A stretch of DNA of 64,000 nucleotides from Parabacteroides faecis (GCF_014647375.1 NZ_BMPB01000017.1:124001-188000); one strand, 5' to 3'; numbered from the stretch's first letter, positions 33,412 to 42,065 are shown. A program made the numbers and translations. The notes: a model not told the origin generated them from the sequence alone.

Positions 33412-35154
33412 ATGAGAAAAGAAATGAAACGAATACTATTACTTATTTTGATTTGTTGCCACCTATTACCGGCAACTGCGCAGAAAAACGCCGCTCCTAA
33501 ATGGATGGACAAAAGTAAAAAAGCTGTTGTTTTAATCACTACATACGGGAAAGACGGAACCAAACTTACCTCGGGAACAGGCATTTTTGTTTCTGAAACA
33601 GGGGATGTCCTTACAGCTTACGATCTGTTCAAAGGGGCAGAAAAGGCAACGGTGACGGATGTGGAAGGAAAAACATATCCGGTTACAACGATCGTCGGTG
33701 CGGATGAATTGTATGATGTTATAAAGGTGAAAGCGGAAACTCCCAAAAAGGTACAGTTCTTTCCTATCGCTGCCGATCCGCTGGCTGTAGGTGCTGTAGC
33801 TTATTTATTACCCTATACAACAGAAAAAAAAGCTGATTTTGAACAGGGAACGATTACGGAGGTCAGCAAACTGAAAGATCCGTACAGTTACTACAAATTA
33901 TCCATTCCGTTGGAAGATGCCCGGGTGAACTCGCCGATATTGAATGCCGAAGGTGAAGTTTTCGGTTTGGCGCAGGCTGATGCATCCGGTAAGAAAGATG
34001 TATCGTATGCCGTTTCGGCATCTTATGTGAATAGTCTGTCTATAGCTCCCACCGATTTCCTGAATTCCGTATATAATAGTATAGGGATAAAGAAAGCATG
34101 GCCGGCAGACGTAGAGCAGGCCCAGGTCGCTTTGTTCCTGAAAGGAAGTACACAGGATGTAAAAACATATCTGGAAACATTGAACGATTTTATCGCGACA
34201 TTCCCGAGTTCTGTTGACGGCTATCTGAACCGTGCCAATCATTATGCCGGACGCCGTGCCGAACTTGCTTCTACTCCTGCAGAGCAGGATAAGTATCTGA
34301 AATTGGCGTTGGACGATATTGAAACAGCTTCCAAATACAGCAATAAAAAAGGAGATGTATATTATAATAAAGCGAAACTGATCTATAGCGTAGCTGCCAC
34401 CGATACGACTTTGACCGATCCGGCATGGACTGTACAGGCTGCAATGGAAACAATTCAGAAAGCTATAAGTGAAGAGGATCTTCCGGTTTATCATCAGTTG
34501 GCGGGAGATATTCATTTCTTCCTGAAAGAATTCGACCAGGCTTATAACGAATATATGATCGTGAACAATAGTGACCTGGCATCGCCTAGCTCTTTCTATT
34601 GGGCTGCTAAGGCTAAGGAAAATACACCCGGATTCAATATCGGAGATGTGATCGCCCTGCTGGATAATGCTGTAGAAAAGTGTGGGTTACCGCTTACATC
34701 CGATGCCGGTCAGTTTATTCTGGAGCGTGTGGACTGGAAACTCCGTCTGTCACAGTATGCAGAAGCGGTCGAAGATTATGACTTGTATTATAAAGCAATG
34801 AACGGCAGTGTCGGCAGCGATTTTTATTTCTACCGTGAACAGGCTAAATTCCGTGCCGGCGATATGGATGGTGCTTTGGCTGATATCAAAGAAGCCGTTC
34901 GCCTGAGTCCGGATATCCCGGATTACCGTGCGGAAGAAGCATCTGTCTATGTTCGTTTGAAAAACTATACGGAAGCATTGGCATGTATTGATGAGGCATT
35001 GAAGGTTGCTCCTGATTTTGCAGCTTGTTATCGTCTGAAAGGTATTTGTTATGTACGTATGGAAAAGAAAGCAGAAGCCTGTGAAGCCTTGAATAAGGCA
35101 AAAGAACTGGGTGATCCGTTAGCTGAAAGACTGATAAAGGAACATTGTAAATAA
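33412..35154 (+). CDS. Exported trypsin-fold pseudoprotease with TPR repeats
   Basis: 580 residues with a signal peptide (LLLILICCHLLPATAQ). Residues 35-215 have a HtrA/trypsin-like fold: VVLITTYG, SGTGIFVSETGDVLTAYDLFKGA, DELYDVIKVKAE, EDARVNSPILNAEGEVFGL. Where active enzymes have the His of TxxHV there is Asp71, and where they have the nucleophile of GxSGSP there is Val172 (RVNSP). Only Asp102 remains, so it should not cleave peptides. Residues about 240-580 are TPR repeats (DGALADIKEAVRLSPDIPDY, YTEALACIDEALKVAPDFAA). Likely a periplasmic peptide- or protein-binding scaffold. A small lipoprotein gene follows 9 bases later. Confidence 0.82.
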   Translation: MRKEMKRILLLILICCHLLPATAQKNAAPKWMDKSKKAVVLITTYGKDGTKLTSGTGIFVSETGDVLTAYDLFKGAEKATVTDVEGKTYPVTTIVGADELYDVIKVKAETPKKVQFFPIAADPLAVGAVAYLLPYTTEKKADFEQGTITEVSKLKDPYSYYKLSIPLEDARVNSPILNAEGEVFGLAQADASGKKDVSYAVSASYVNSLSIAPTDFLNSVYNSIGIKKAWPADVEQAQVALFLKGSTQDVKTYLETLNDFIATFPSSVDGYLNRANHYAGRRAELASTPAEQDKYLKLALDDIETASKYSNKKGDVYYNKAKLIYSVAATDTTLTDPAWTVQAAMETIQKAISEEDLPVYHQLAGDIHFFLKEFDQAYNEYMIVNNSDLASPSSFYWAAKAKENTPGFNIGDVIALLDNAVEKCGLPLTSDAGQFILERVDWKLRLSQYAEAVEDYDLYYKAMNGSVGSDFYFYREQAKFRAGDMDGALADIKEAVRLSPDIPDYRAEEASVYVRLKNYTEALACIDEALKVAPDFAACYRLKGICYVRMEKKAEACEALNKAKELGDPLAERLIKEHCK

Positions 35155-35163
35155 GGACCGGAT

Positions 35164-35631
35164 ATGAATAACGTGAAAAGTATTTTCATTATTGCTGCTG
35201 TGGGCTTGTGCCTGATCGGTACAAGTGGTTGTAAAGGTAAGTCGGAGCAGGGGGGAGATCAAACAGTAGAGAAGACAGGAACCCGTGCGAAAGTTAAGGC
35301 GACTCTTTTTGATAAATCACTTCCCGAGATCAAGGAATTTGTCAATGGAAAGTGGGAATTGGTCAGCGGCCAGAACGCCGGTCAGCTTTGCGAGTTTGAA
35401 AATACTTTCATTGTATTTGACGGCGATAAATATATCTGGTCGGAAGATGGAAAAGACGAACCCGGCGATCTGAACTGGCGGAAAGCCGATACGGGGGTAG
35501 GATACGAAGCCTATCTGATGGATGTCTTTTATGCAACCAATCCGGCTTATCCGTTGTCGATAAACGGCGATACCTTGTTTATCCAGGATTGTACGGAGAC
35601 TGGGTATAAATATACGTTGGTACGACGCTAG
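35164..35631 (+). CDS. Small lipoprotein of unknown function
   Basis: 155 residues. Signal peptide with lipobox (GTSGC, Cys23), then a charged linker and a beta-rich domain (KEFVNGKWELVSGQNAGQLC, TFIVFDGDKYIWSEDGKDEPG, YPLSINGDTLFIQDC, GYKYTLVRR) resembling small lipocalin-like or DUF4488-type folds in Bacteroidota. The start is 9 bases after the TPR gene, so the two are probably co-transcribed and may interact at the membrane. No catalytic motif seen. Confidence 0.7.
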   Translation: MNNVKSIFIIAAVGLCLIGTSGCKGKSEQGGDQTVEKTGTRAKVKATLFDKSLPEIKEFVNGKWELVSGQNAGQLCEFENTFIVFDGDKYIWSEDGKDEPGDLNWRKADTGVGYEAYLMDVFYATNPAYPLSINGDTLFIQDCTETGYKYTLVRR

Positions 35632-35689
35632 TGAAGATTTTATTATAACAAGTGCTTTCGGTTTTAACAGGCAGTATCGGCAATCATAA

Positions 35690-35845
35690 GAGAACGCTTT
35701 GCGTTCTCTGAAAGGCCTCAGCTGGTGAGCGTAAAGCGCAGCATCCGTAGAGAGCGTCCGGAGCATCCGTTGTTTGAGCGCAGCGAGTTTCGGAGGCGAC
35801 AGCGAACGCAGGATGCGGAGTAGCGAGGCAGGTGCAGCCTTGAAC
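35690..35845. repeat. GC-rich intergenic block, possible dispersed repeat
   Basis: A perfect hairpin (AGAGAACGC-TTT-GCGTTCTCT, 35690-35710) is followed by a GC-rich stretch with recurring GCATCCG, GAGCG and GCGGAG words and no conserved reading frame. Its composition is clearly unlike the flanks. It resembles dispersed intergenic repeats of this group, but copies elsewhere cannot be shown from this window. Confidence 0.4.
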
Positions 35846-35850
35846 TTTTG

Positions 35851-35878
35851 GTTACTTTTCTTTCAAGAGAAAAGTAAC
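35851..35878. terminator. Bidirectional terminator hairpin
   Basis: GTTACTTTTC pairs with GAAAAGTAAC around an 8-base loop, between the convergent lipoprotein and DUF763 genes; it ends next to the DUF763 stop codon. Confidence 0.6.
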
Positions 35879-35879
35879 T

Positions 35880-37106
35880 TTAATCCCACAGACTTAATTG
35901 TATTCCACCTTCTCCTTTGTCCTCTTTTTTCTTTACGGGCTTTTTGGCATTTCCGAAAACAGTTTTTCCTTTGTATTTGTAAGAATTATCCCGTTCGTAT
36001 TGTACCCAATCATCGAAATAGTTGTTGGGCGTATAGCCTTTTTCCATCTCCTGTGATATTTTGGAAAGGTTCTTTAGTGCATCGGACTTGTCTTTCTCTC
36101 CGAGATGTGCCTTATGGATTGCATTGTTAAACACTTCAATAGTCTCGTCATAAACACTTGTCGGAACCGGGAACGGATGCCCGTCTTTTCCCCCGTGGGC
36201 AAAAGAGAAACGTGCCGGATCGGAGAACCGGGAAGGCGTCCCATGTATCACTTCGCTGACTAAAGTGAGTGATTGTAATGTTCTTGGTCCCACTCCCTCC
36301 AACAAAAGAAGCGATTCCATATCGGATATATTTGTTTCATGAGCCAGAATCAGAGCGGCTCCCAGCCGTTTAAGATTTACATCTTCAGCTTTTACTTCAT
36401 GGTGATTGGGAAGGATAATGGAAACTTCGCGCATCAGCTTGTCGGGGGATTCTTTTGTCAGTTCGACAATACCTTCTTTTGTCGGTGCAGCCAGTTTATC
36501 CGTCAGATTGAGAATCAATCCCTGGTTCCTTCCGCAAACAGAAGTATGCGGCTCTTCCATAAAAGAACGGAGTGAAGACGAAAGCCAGTGATAACGCCGT
36601 GCCATGCGTTCATTCGGGTTCATCCCCTGTTGGATGACAGACCAGTCGCCCTCTTTGGTAACGATAAATGTATGCAGATAAAGCTGAAAACCATCCTGTA
36701 CAGCTGTGTTATCGACCTTAGCTGCCAGCTTGCTGTGTCTTACCAATTCATTCCCGTTTAATCCGGTTTTGTTGGCTACCTCCAGCAATTGATTAGGTGT
36801 TTCTCTCGAAAACTTACCTCTTCCTCCGCAAATATAAACACCAAGTTCTTCTGAACGGTAATTGATCGCTTTTCTCAGGGCATTCATAACAGACGTTGTA
36901 ATACCAGACGAATGCCAGTCCATTCCCAGCACGCAGCCTAACGACTGAAACCAGAACGGATCACTCAGGCGTTGCAGCAAAGCCGGACGTCCGTATTCGA
37001 TGATGATGGCTTCTGCAATAGCTCCGCCAAGCAGGCTCATTCGTTCGGCCAACCAGGGTGGAACGGTTCCGTAATGTAATGGTAAATCTGCTGTACCTCT
37101 TTTCAT
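35880..37106 (-). CDS. DUF763 family protein
   Basis: 408 residues, no signal peptide. The N terminus MKRGTADLPLHYGTVPPWL and the blocks CVLGMDWHSSGITTSVMNAL and VGPRTLQSLTLVSEVIHG are hallmarks of DUF763. The second contains a helix-hairpin-helix-like stretch (LEGVGPRTLQSL), which hints at DNA binding. Homologues are frequent in archaea and thermophiles and scattered in bacteria, suggesting lateral transfer at some time. No enzymatic role is known to me. The C-terminal tail is Lys-rich (KPVKKKEDKGEGG). A TATCTTCG box (one mismatch to consensus) lies at 37113-37120 on the minus strand. Single gene. Confidence 0.88.
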   Translation of the reverse strand: MKRGTADLPLHYGTVPPWLAERMSLLGGAIAEAIIIEYGRPALLQRLSDPFWFQSLGCVLGMDWHSSGITTSVMNALRKAINYRSEELGVYICGGRGKFSRETPNQLLEVANKTGLNGNELVRHSKLAAKVDNTAVQDGFQLYLHTFIVTKEGDWSVIQQGMNPNERMARRYHWLSSSLRSFMEEPHTSVCGRNQGLILNLTDKLAAPTKEGIVELTKESPDKLMREVSIILPNHHEVKAEDVNLKRLGAALILAHETNISDMESLLLLEGVGPRTLQSLTLVSEVIHGTPSRFSDPARFSFAHGGKDGHPFPVPTSVYDETIEVFNNAIHKAHLGEKDKSDALKNLSKISQEMEKGYTPNNYFDDWVQYERDNSYKYKGKTVFGNAKKPVKKKEDKGEGGIQLSLWD

Positions 37107-37216
37107 AGATGCGAAGATAGCTAAAAAACAGAATCGGTTCAGTTAATGAAATGCTAATATAAACAACAAAAGAAAAGTCTGTGATGTTATTAATTAGAAA
37201 TCAAATAGTAACAGCT

Positions 37217-37735
37217 ATGTATTTGGAAGTAAATAAGAACGATCACGTTCAAGGTCCGGTCAATGCACCGATAGAATTAATTGAGTATGCTGATTATCAG
37301 TGTCCTTATTGTAGAAAAGCTTATCATATAGTAAAAGATATACAGAAGAAACTCGGTGACAAAGTGCAGTTTGTTTTTCGTAACTTCCCGTTGACGGAGT
37401 TACATCCGCACGCTTTGCATGCTGCTATTGCAGCAGAGATCGCTGCTTCTCATGGCAAGTTCTGGGAAATGCACGATCTTCTTTTTGAAAATCAAAATGC
37501 GTTGGATGACTATTATCTGCTGGAATATGCTAAGAAGTTAGGAATAAATGCCGCAGAGTTTGAAACGGATTTCGGCAAAGACCGTTTCTATCAGAAAGTA
37601 AAAGATGACTACGATTCCGGATTGGAAAATGATGTACAGGGAACGCCAACTTTCTTCGTTAACGGTGAAGTCTTTGACGGGAACTGGACGACTTCCGAAT
37701 TCATCGAATATCTGGAGTCTTTAATTTCAAAATGA
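37217..37735 (+). CDS. DsbA-family thioredoxin-fold oxidoreductase, cytoplasmic
   Basis: 172 residues from the ATG at 37217. Longer starts at 37181/37184 add a short non-signal sequence. The domain opens APIELIEYADYQCPYCRKAY, with the redox pair Cys29-Cys32 (CPYC), has the helical insertion HGKFWEMHDLLFENQNAL, and the cis-Pro loop QGTPTFFVNG. No signal peptide, unlike periplasmic DsbA. Similar proteins occur as stand-alone forms or fused to NhaA. The next gene, a lipoprotein, overlaps the stop by 4 bases, so they share a transcript although one product is cytoplasmic and the other exported. Confidence 0.85.
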   Translation: MYLEVNKNDHVQGPVNAPIELIEYADYQCPYCRKAYHIVKDIQKKLGDKVQFVFRNFPLTELHPHALHAAIAAEIAASHGKFWEMHDLLFENQNALDDYYLLEYAKKLGINAAEFETDFGKDRFYQKVKDDYDSGLENDVQGTPTFFVNGEVFDGNWTTSEFIEYLESLISK

Positions 37736-38370
37736 AAATGAAAAAAATAAGTTTGATCATACTGACCTCTTTCTTGTTGGTAGCTTGCGGAGCATATAAA
37801 TATCTGGATCTGGGTATGTTGACCACGGGTATGACTGTTGCCGAGGTGGAGAACATGATGGGACCTCCTAACCGGGTATTGGCTGTAAACAAGAAAGATG
37901 GTTATGTGCAGGAAGTTTTGGAATATCGGACAGCCCGTGATGAAGTGTATGCGTTGGAGTTCTGGGATAATTATCTGACAGGATATGAATATTTGTATGA
38001 CGATGTGACCTATATTCCACCGGTAGCTCCTCCGATGATATTCCCGGATTATGGTCGTCCTATTTATATTTACCCTCCGGACCATCATCATTCGAATCGT
38101 CCGAACAAGCCTAACCGTCCCGGCTCGAATCGCCCGGAGTCCAATCGACCAAGTCGTCCGGAGTCAAACAGACCCGGCTCGAATCGTCCCGAATCGAATA
38201 GGCCAAGCCGTCCGGAAACCAATCGTCCGCAGACAAAACCTTCAGAAGTTACCCGTCCGTCGAATAGCGGAACAAGTAACCGTACGGAACAGTATAGAAA
38301 TCCAACGAATAGTGAGTCAAAAACGAATGACAGATCAAATACAAACGGAAGGAATGGGGGACGAAGATAG
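37732..38370 (+). CDS. BamE/SmpA-like lipoprotein with Asn-Arg-Pro repeat tail
   Basis: 212 residues. Lipobox LLVAC (Cys19). Residues 25-85 resemble SmpA/BamE domains (GMLTTGMTVAEVENMMGPPN). From about residue 120 the protein is a low-complexity tail of NRPxS/NRPES/SRPE words, including two near-identical 18-residue blocks (54-base DNA repeat at about 38095-38215), then a Ser/Thr/Asn/Arg-rich end. The basic, Pro-rich tail could thread through or bind peptidoglycan. Overlap of 4 bases with the DsbA-like gene means coupled translation. The repeat copy number may vary between strains. Confidence 0.75.
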   Translation: MKMKKISLIILTSFLLVACGAYKYLDLGMLTTGMTVAEVENMMGPPNRVLAVNKKDGYVQEVLEYRTARDEVYALEFWDNYLTGYEYLYDDVTYIPPVAPPMIFPDYGRPIYIYPPDHHHSNRPNKPNRPGSNRPESNRPSRPESNRPGSNRPESNRPSRPETNRPQTKPSEVTRPSNSGTSNRTEQYRNPTNSESKTNDRSNTNGRNGGRR

Positions 38371-38432
38371 TAAGTCTTTATTCCACATTTTCTTTTCTAT
38401 TGAATGGCGTGTAACTGAGATATGGTATATAA

Positions 38433-38467
38433 AAAAGCCCCTGCAATCTTATGCTGCAAGGGCTTTA
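38433..38467. terminator. Bidirectional terminator between convergent genes
   Basis: AAAAGCCCCTGCA pairs with TGCAAGGGCTTT around a short loop (one mismatch), between the lipoprotein and GGGtGRT genes, with A/T-rich flanks. Confidence 0.7.
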
Positions 38468-38485
38468 CTATATCAGTAAGTTTAA

Positions 38486-39487
38486 TTACTTCTTCATAGC
38501 TTCCTCGATAGCAACAGCTACAGCAACAGTAGCACCTACCATCGGGTTGTTACCCATACCCAGGAATCCCATCATTTCTACGTGAGCAGGAACGGATGAA
38601 GAACCAGCGAACTGAGCGTCACCGTGCATACGGCCCATCGTGTCTGTCATGCCGTAAGAAGCAGGACCGGCAGCCATATTATCCGGGTGCAGAGTACGGC
38701 CTGTACCACCACCTGAAGCAACAGAGAAATAGTTGTGACCGTTTTCCATACATTCTTTCTTGTATGTACCGGCTACCGGGTGCTGGAAACGAGTCGGGTT
38801 AGTTGAGTTACCTGTGATAGATACGTCAACACCTTCAGCACGCATTACAGCAACACCTTCACGAACATCGTCGCAACCATAGCATTTTACTTTTGCACGA
38901 AGACCTGTAGAATACGGATATTCTTTGATCACGTTCAAAGCACCTGTTGCATAGTCGAACTGAGTCTGAACATAAGTAAAGCCATTGATACGTGAAATGA
39001 TCATAGCTGCATCTTTACCCAGACCGTTCAGGATAACGCGCAACGGTTCTTTACGAACTTTGTTTGCCATTTCTGCGATCTTGATAGCACCTTCAGCAGC
39101 AGCGAAAGATTCGTGACCGGCTAAGAATGCGAAACATTTTGTTTCTTCACGAAGCAGACGTGCACCCAGGTTACCGTGGCCGATACCAACCTTACGGTCG
39201 TCAGCAACAGAACCAGCGATACAGAATGCCTGCAGACCGATACCGATAGCTTCGGCAGCGTCAGCAGCGCTTGTGCAACCTTTCTTGATAGCGATAGCAG
39301 CACCTACAACGTAAGCCCAGCATGCATTTTCGAAACAAATAGGTTGAGTTTCCTTACACATTGTATAAGGATCGATACCTTTAGCGTCGCAGATAGCTTT
39401 TGCATCTTCGATACCGTTGATACCATATTCTTTTAAAACCGCGTTGATGTGATCAATACGACGGTCGTAACTTTCAAATAAAGCCAT
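38486..39487 (-). CDS. GGGtGRT protein
   Basis: 333 residues, no signal peptide. It carries the family signature GGGTGRT (residues 259-265, SGGGTGRTLHPDN) and is rich in conserved Cys (33, 44, 51, 56, 71, 89, 118, 202, 205, 246), including KCYGCDD. The family is named for this motif and is found in anaerobes, usually next to an Fe-S scaffold-like protein, as here. The many Cys and the neighbour suggest Fe-S cluster binding or assembly, but no reaction is known. It is last in the operon 40371 to 38486 with the scaffold gene and a small membrane protein. Confidence 0.9.
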   Translation of the reverse strand: MALFESYDRRIDHINAVLKEYGINGIEDAKAICDAKGIDPYTMCKETQPICFENACWAYVVGAAIAIKKGCTSAADAAEAIGIGLQAFCIAGSVADDRKVGIGHGNLGARLLREETKCFAFLAGHESFAAAEGAIKIAEMANKVRKEPLRVILNGLGKDAAMIISRINGFTYVQTQFDYATGALNVIKEYPYSTGLRAKVKCYGCDDVREGVAVMRAEGVDVSITGNSTNPTRFQHPVAGTYKKECMENGHNYFSVASGGGTGRTLHPDNMAAGPASYGMTDTMGRMHGDAQFAGSSSVPAHVEMMGFLGMGNNPMVGATVAVAVAIEEAMKK

Positions 39488-39494
39488 ATTATTT

Positions 39495-39686
39495 TTACTT
39501 TTTTAAATTCTTATTTACCAGGAATAAAGATATTAGAAAGTTGAAAACAAGTACACCGCCGCAACAGGCCATATAGAATGCCATCCAGGGACGGTCCGGC
39601 TTCATAACGAAGTAGGTGATTACCGTCGCGATAACAGTTATGATTATTAGCCCGGTCAGGACGCGTGTCAGTGTTTTCTTATTCAT
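39495..39686 (-). CDS. Small two-helix membrane protein
   Basis: 63 residues with two hydrophobic segments (about 9-26, VLTGLIIITVIATVITYF, and 36-57, AFYMACCGGVLVFNFLISLFL) separated by a short basic/Trp loop. It overlaps the scaffold gene by 8 bases and ends 8 bases before the GGGtGRT start, so it belongs to the operon. Function unknown; it could tether the pair to the membrane. Confidence 0.7.
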   Translation of the reverse strand: MNKKTLTRVLTGLIIITVIATVITYFVMKPDRPWMAFYMACCGGVLVFNFLISLFLVNKNLKK

Positions 39687-40371
39687 TACGAGGGTCGATA
39701 TATTTTACAGCTTCTTTGAAACGACCGTAAGAACTTTTCGCTTTTTCCAGTGCTTCGTTAGCATCGATGCCTTTCTTTACCATATCCATGAATTTACCCA
39801 GGTGGATGAATTCATATCCGATCACCTGATCGTCAGCATCCAATGCCATACGAGTACAGTAACCTTCTGCCATTTCCAGGTAACGAACACCTTTAGCCAA
39901 AGTACCGAACATAGTACCAACCTGGCTACGCAGACCTTTACCTAAGTCTTCCAGACCGGCTCCGATAGGCAGACCACCTTCAGAGAAAGCAGACTGAGTA
40001 CGTCCGTAAACGATCTGCAGGAATAATTCGCGCATAGCTGTATTGATAGCGTCGCAAACAAGGTCAGTGTTCAATGCTTCCAGAAGTGTTTTGCCCGGAA
40101 GGATTTCTGATGCCATCGCAGCAGAGTGAGTCATACCAGAGCAACCGATAGTTTCAACCAGAGCTTCCTGAATGATTCCTTCCTTAACGTTCAGTGTCAG
40201 TTTACATGCACCTTGCTGAGGAGCACACCAACCCACACCATGAGTCAAACCTGAGATGTCAGTGATCTGAGTAGATCTAACCCATTTTCCTTCTTCAGGA
40301 ATCGGAGCACAAGGATGGTTGGCTCCCTTCTTTACAACACACATGTGTTGAACTTCATGTGAATAAATCAT
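39679..40371 (-). CDS. NifU-like iron-sulfur cluster scaffold protein, GGGtGRT-associated
   Basis: 230 residues. The core ACKLTLNVKEGIIQEALVETIGCSGMTHSAAMASEILPGKTLLEAL matches the IscU/NifU N-terminal fold around its first cluster Cys (IGCSGM). Further Cys lie in HMCVV, HPCAP, VGWCAP, DLVCDA and GYCTRM. The C-terminal half (residues 115-230) is specific to this subgroup. It is the first gene of the three-gene operon with the small membrane protein and the GGGtGRT protein. A role in building or holding Fe-S clusters is inferred from the fold. Confidence 0.85.
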   Translation of the reverse strand: MIYSHEVQHMCVVKKGANHPCAPIPEEGKWVRSTQITDISGLTHGVGWCAPQQGACKLTLNVKEGIIQEALVETIGCSGMTHSAAMASEILPGKTLLEALNTDLVCDAINTAMRELFLQIVYGRTQSAFSEGGLPIGAGLEDLGKGLRSQVGTMFGTLAKGVRYLEMAEGYCTRMALDADDQVIGYEFIHLGKFMDMVKKGIDANEALEKAKSSYGRFKEAVKYIDPRNE

Positions 40372-40450
40372 AATCGCTAATTTATTATATTAAAGTGATA
40401 ATAAAACTTTATGCTAATTTTTATGTAATATCGCTTTCTAAAAGACCGCA

Positions 40451-40458
40451 CAAAGATA
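40451..40458 (-). promoter_or_regulatory. -7 box (TATCTTTG) of the scaffold/GGGtGRT operon
   Basis: Perfect TAnnTTTG on the minus strand, 80 bases before the start at 40371. Confidence 0.55.
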
Positions 40459-40494
40459 AAATTTTTAATTCAGCCATGCAAGACGGAAAGTTCG

Positions 40495-40941
40495 TTATTT
40501 ATCGATAGGCTGAATATTAAGTTCGGTACCGTTAAGCAGTATCCGGTAAGTGATGGGGCCTATCTTTTTCATCATAAGCGCTACACCGCAGTATTTTTCC
40601 TGTGAGAGACGGATCGCTTTTTCTATCCGGGCACTGTCTTCTGTGTTTCCTGTAACATGGTAAGTAACATCGAAAGCAGTATAAAGCATCGGGATCGTAT
40701 CGGATGTCTCTGCTTTGACATCGATCGACAGTTTGTCGAAGCGAACTCTCATTTTCTTGAAAAGAGAGATCACGTCGACACCGCTGCAACCGGCCATAGC
40801 AACGAGCATCAACGCTTTCGGGCGGACACCCGAACCGGTGCCGCCGTCTTCTTTGCTGGTGTCGATCGTTACCGTATGGCCATCCATCTGGGTTTCAAAG
40901 GTAGAATCCTTTTTCCAGTCGAGAGTGATTTGGGCAGACAT
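40495..40941 (-). CDS. OsmC-family peroxide-detoxifying protein
   Basis: 148 residues, cytoplasmic. The two catalytic cysteines of the OsmC/Ohr fold are present: Cys52 (MAGCSGVDVISLFKKM) and Cys118 (EKYCGVALMMKKIGPI). The Arg partner may be Arg40 (GSGVRPKALML). Members reduce organic hydroperoxides with thiol cofactors; this one is nearer YhfA/OsmC than Ohr. It starts 14 bases after the TlpA-like gene ends, so they are probably co-transcribed, which fits a thiol-redox theme. Confidence 0.9.
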   Translation of the reverse strand: MSAQITLDWKKDSTFETQMDGHTVTIDTSKEDGGTGSGVRPKALMLVAMAGCSGVDVISLFKKMRVRFDKLSIDVKAETSDTIPMLYTAFDVTYHVTGNTEDSARIEKAIRLSQEKYCGVALMMKKIGPITYRILLNGTELNIQPIDK

Positions 40942-40955
40942 ATCGTAACTTTTTA

Positions 40956-42065
40956 TTATTTAAGTGCTTCCTGTAATTTGGCATCTATTTCTTCGCCATG
41001 AATATTCTTGGCAATGATCGTACCGTCTTTATCGACCAGGATCGTATGAGGAATGCTGTTCACGCCATATAAGGCAGCACCAGCATTCTGCCATCCTTTC
41101 AGGTCGGAAAGCTGTGTCCAGGTAATGTTCAGGTCCTTTACACCTTTGGCCCAGGCTTCCGGTTTGCTGTCGAGCGAAATACCTACTATTTCAAAACCTT
41201 TATTTTTATATTGTTTGTACAATTCAACCAGATGCGGCATTTTTTTGCGACAGGGAGGACACCAGGATGCCCAGAAGTCGATCAGGACAACTTTGCCGTT
41301 GCCTACGAATTCTGACAGGTTATGAACTTCACCTTTCGGATCAGCCATTTCGAAGTCAGTGAATTTTTTACCGACTGCAACGTTTTTCAGAACTTCCAGA
41401 TGACTGACCATTTTGTCGATATTTGGCTGTGCCTTAAAGGTTGAGTCGGCTTTTGACAGTATTTCGTTCTGTTGCTCTTCACTCAGGTTGTAACGGTTAT
41501 CGTATAAATATCTGGCAGACATTTTCTGGTCCATATGAGCCAGAATATAGTTACAGATAGCCTTGGTTATTTTGTCGCTGATTTCATCGTACTTCTTTTC
41601 TGCAGCAGCGGCAACCGTTTTATCTTCGGAACGTATTTCGTCTCCCAGTTTTCCCATTTCATCGAAAAATGGTTTGAGACTGTCTTTCATAGCCTTTTCT
41701 GCATCGTTGGCGGGAGTTCCGGTTACACTTGATAAGGTGTCCAGGTAGATAGTTAGTTTACCGTTTTCAAGTGTGAACGTTGTCTTGAATGGAGTAGCTA
41801 TGCCGCGTTCTGCCTGAACAACATCGGGCGAGAACTGAATGATCGTAATCAGTGATTCATTTTGAGTACCCTTGAATTTGAATGTATTATTTTCTACCAG
41901 CGCACTGTCGAAAGGTAAAACATCCGGATTTCCGTACTCATAAAGATATACGTAATTCCCGTTCAGATCGGCGTTTGAAACTGTACCGGTTATTTCGTAA
42001 CCCGGTTTTTCGCTGCAAGCTGCAAGAAGCAGGGCGGAGGCAGCCAATGAAAGATACTTTTTCAT
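40956..42065 (-). CDS. TlpA-like thiol-disulfide oxidoreductase lipoprotein with DUF4369 domain
   Basis: 369 residues. Lipobox LLAAC (Cys17). The N-terminal DUF4369 beta domain (about 22-120, YEITGTVSNADLNGNYVYLYEYG) is followed by a helical linker and a TlpA/AhpC-type thioredoxin domain (about 230-369) with DFWASWCPPCRKKMP, Cys269 and Cys272, and the cis-Pro loop VNSIPHTILVDKDG. Such Bacteroidota proteins reduce or oxidise envelope thiols, for example in cytochrome maturation or glycan-locus functions. First gene of a pair with osmC. Family call firm, partner unknown. Confidence 0.92.
   Translation of the reverse strand: MKKYLSLAASALLLAACSEKPGYEITGTVSNADLNGNYVYLYEYGNPDVLPFDSALVENNTFKFKGTQNESLITIIQFSPDVVQAERGIATPFKTTFTLENGKLTIYLDTLSSVTGTPANDAEKAMKDSLKPFFDEMGKLGDEIRSEDKTVAAAAEKKYDEISDKITKAICNYILAHMDQKMSARYLYDNRYNLSEEQQNEILSKADSTFKAQPNIDKMVSHLEVLKNVAVGKKFTDFEMADPKGEVHNLSEFVGNGKVVLIDFWASWCPPCRKKMPHLVELYKQYKNKGFEIVGISLDSKPEAWAKGVKDLNITWTQLSDLKGWQNAGAALYGVNSIPHTILVDKDGTIIAKNIHGEEIDAKLQEALK

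Noticed and set aside
38090-38230. Tandem DNA repeat as a CRISPR or mobile element end
   Set aside because: It is inside a reading frame and encodes a low-complexity NRP-rich tail; the repeat follows codon units.
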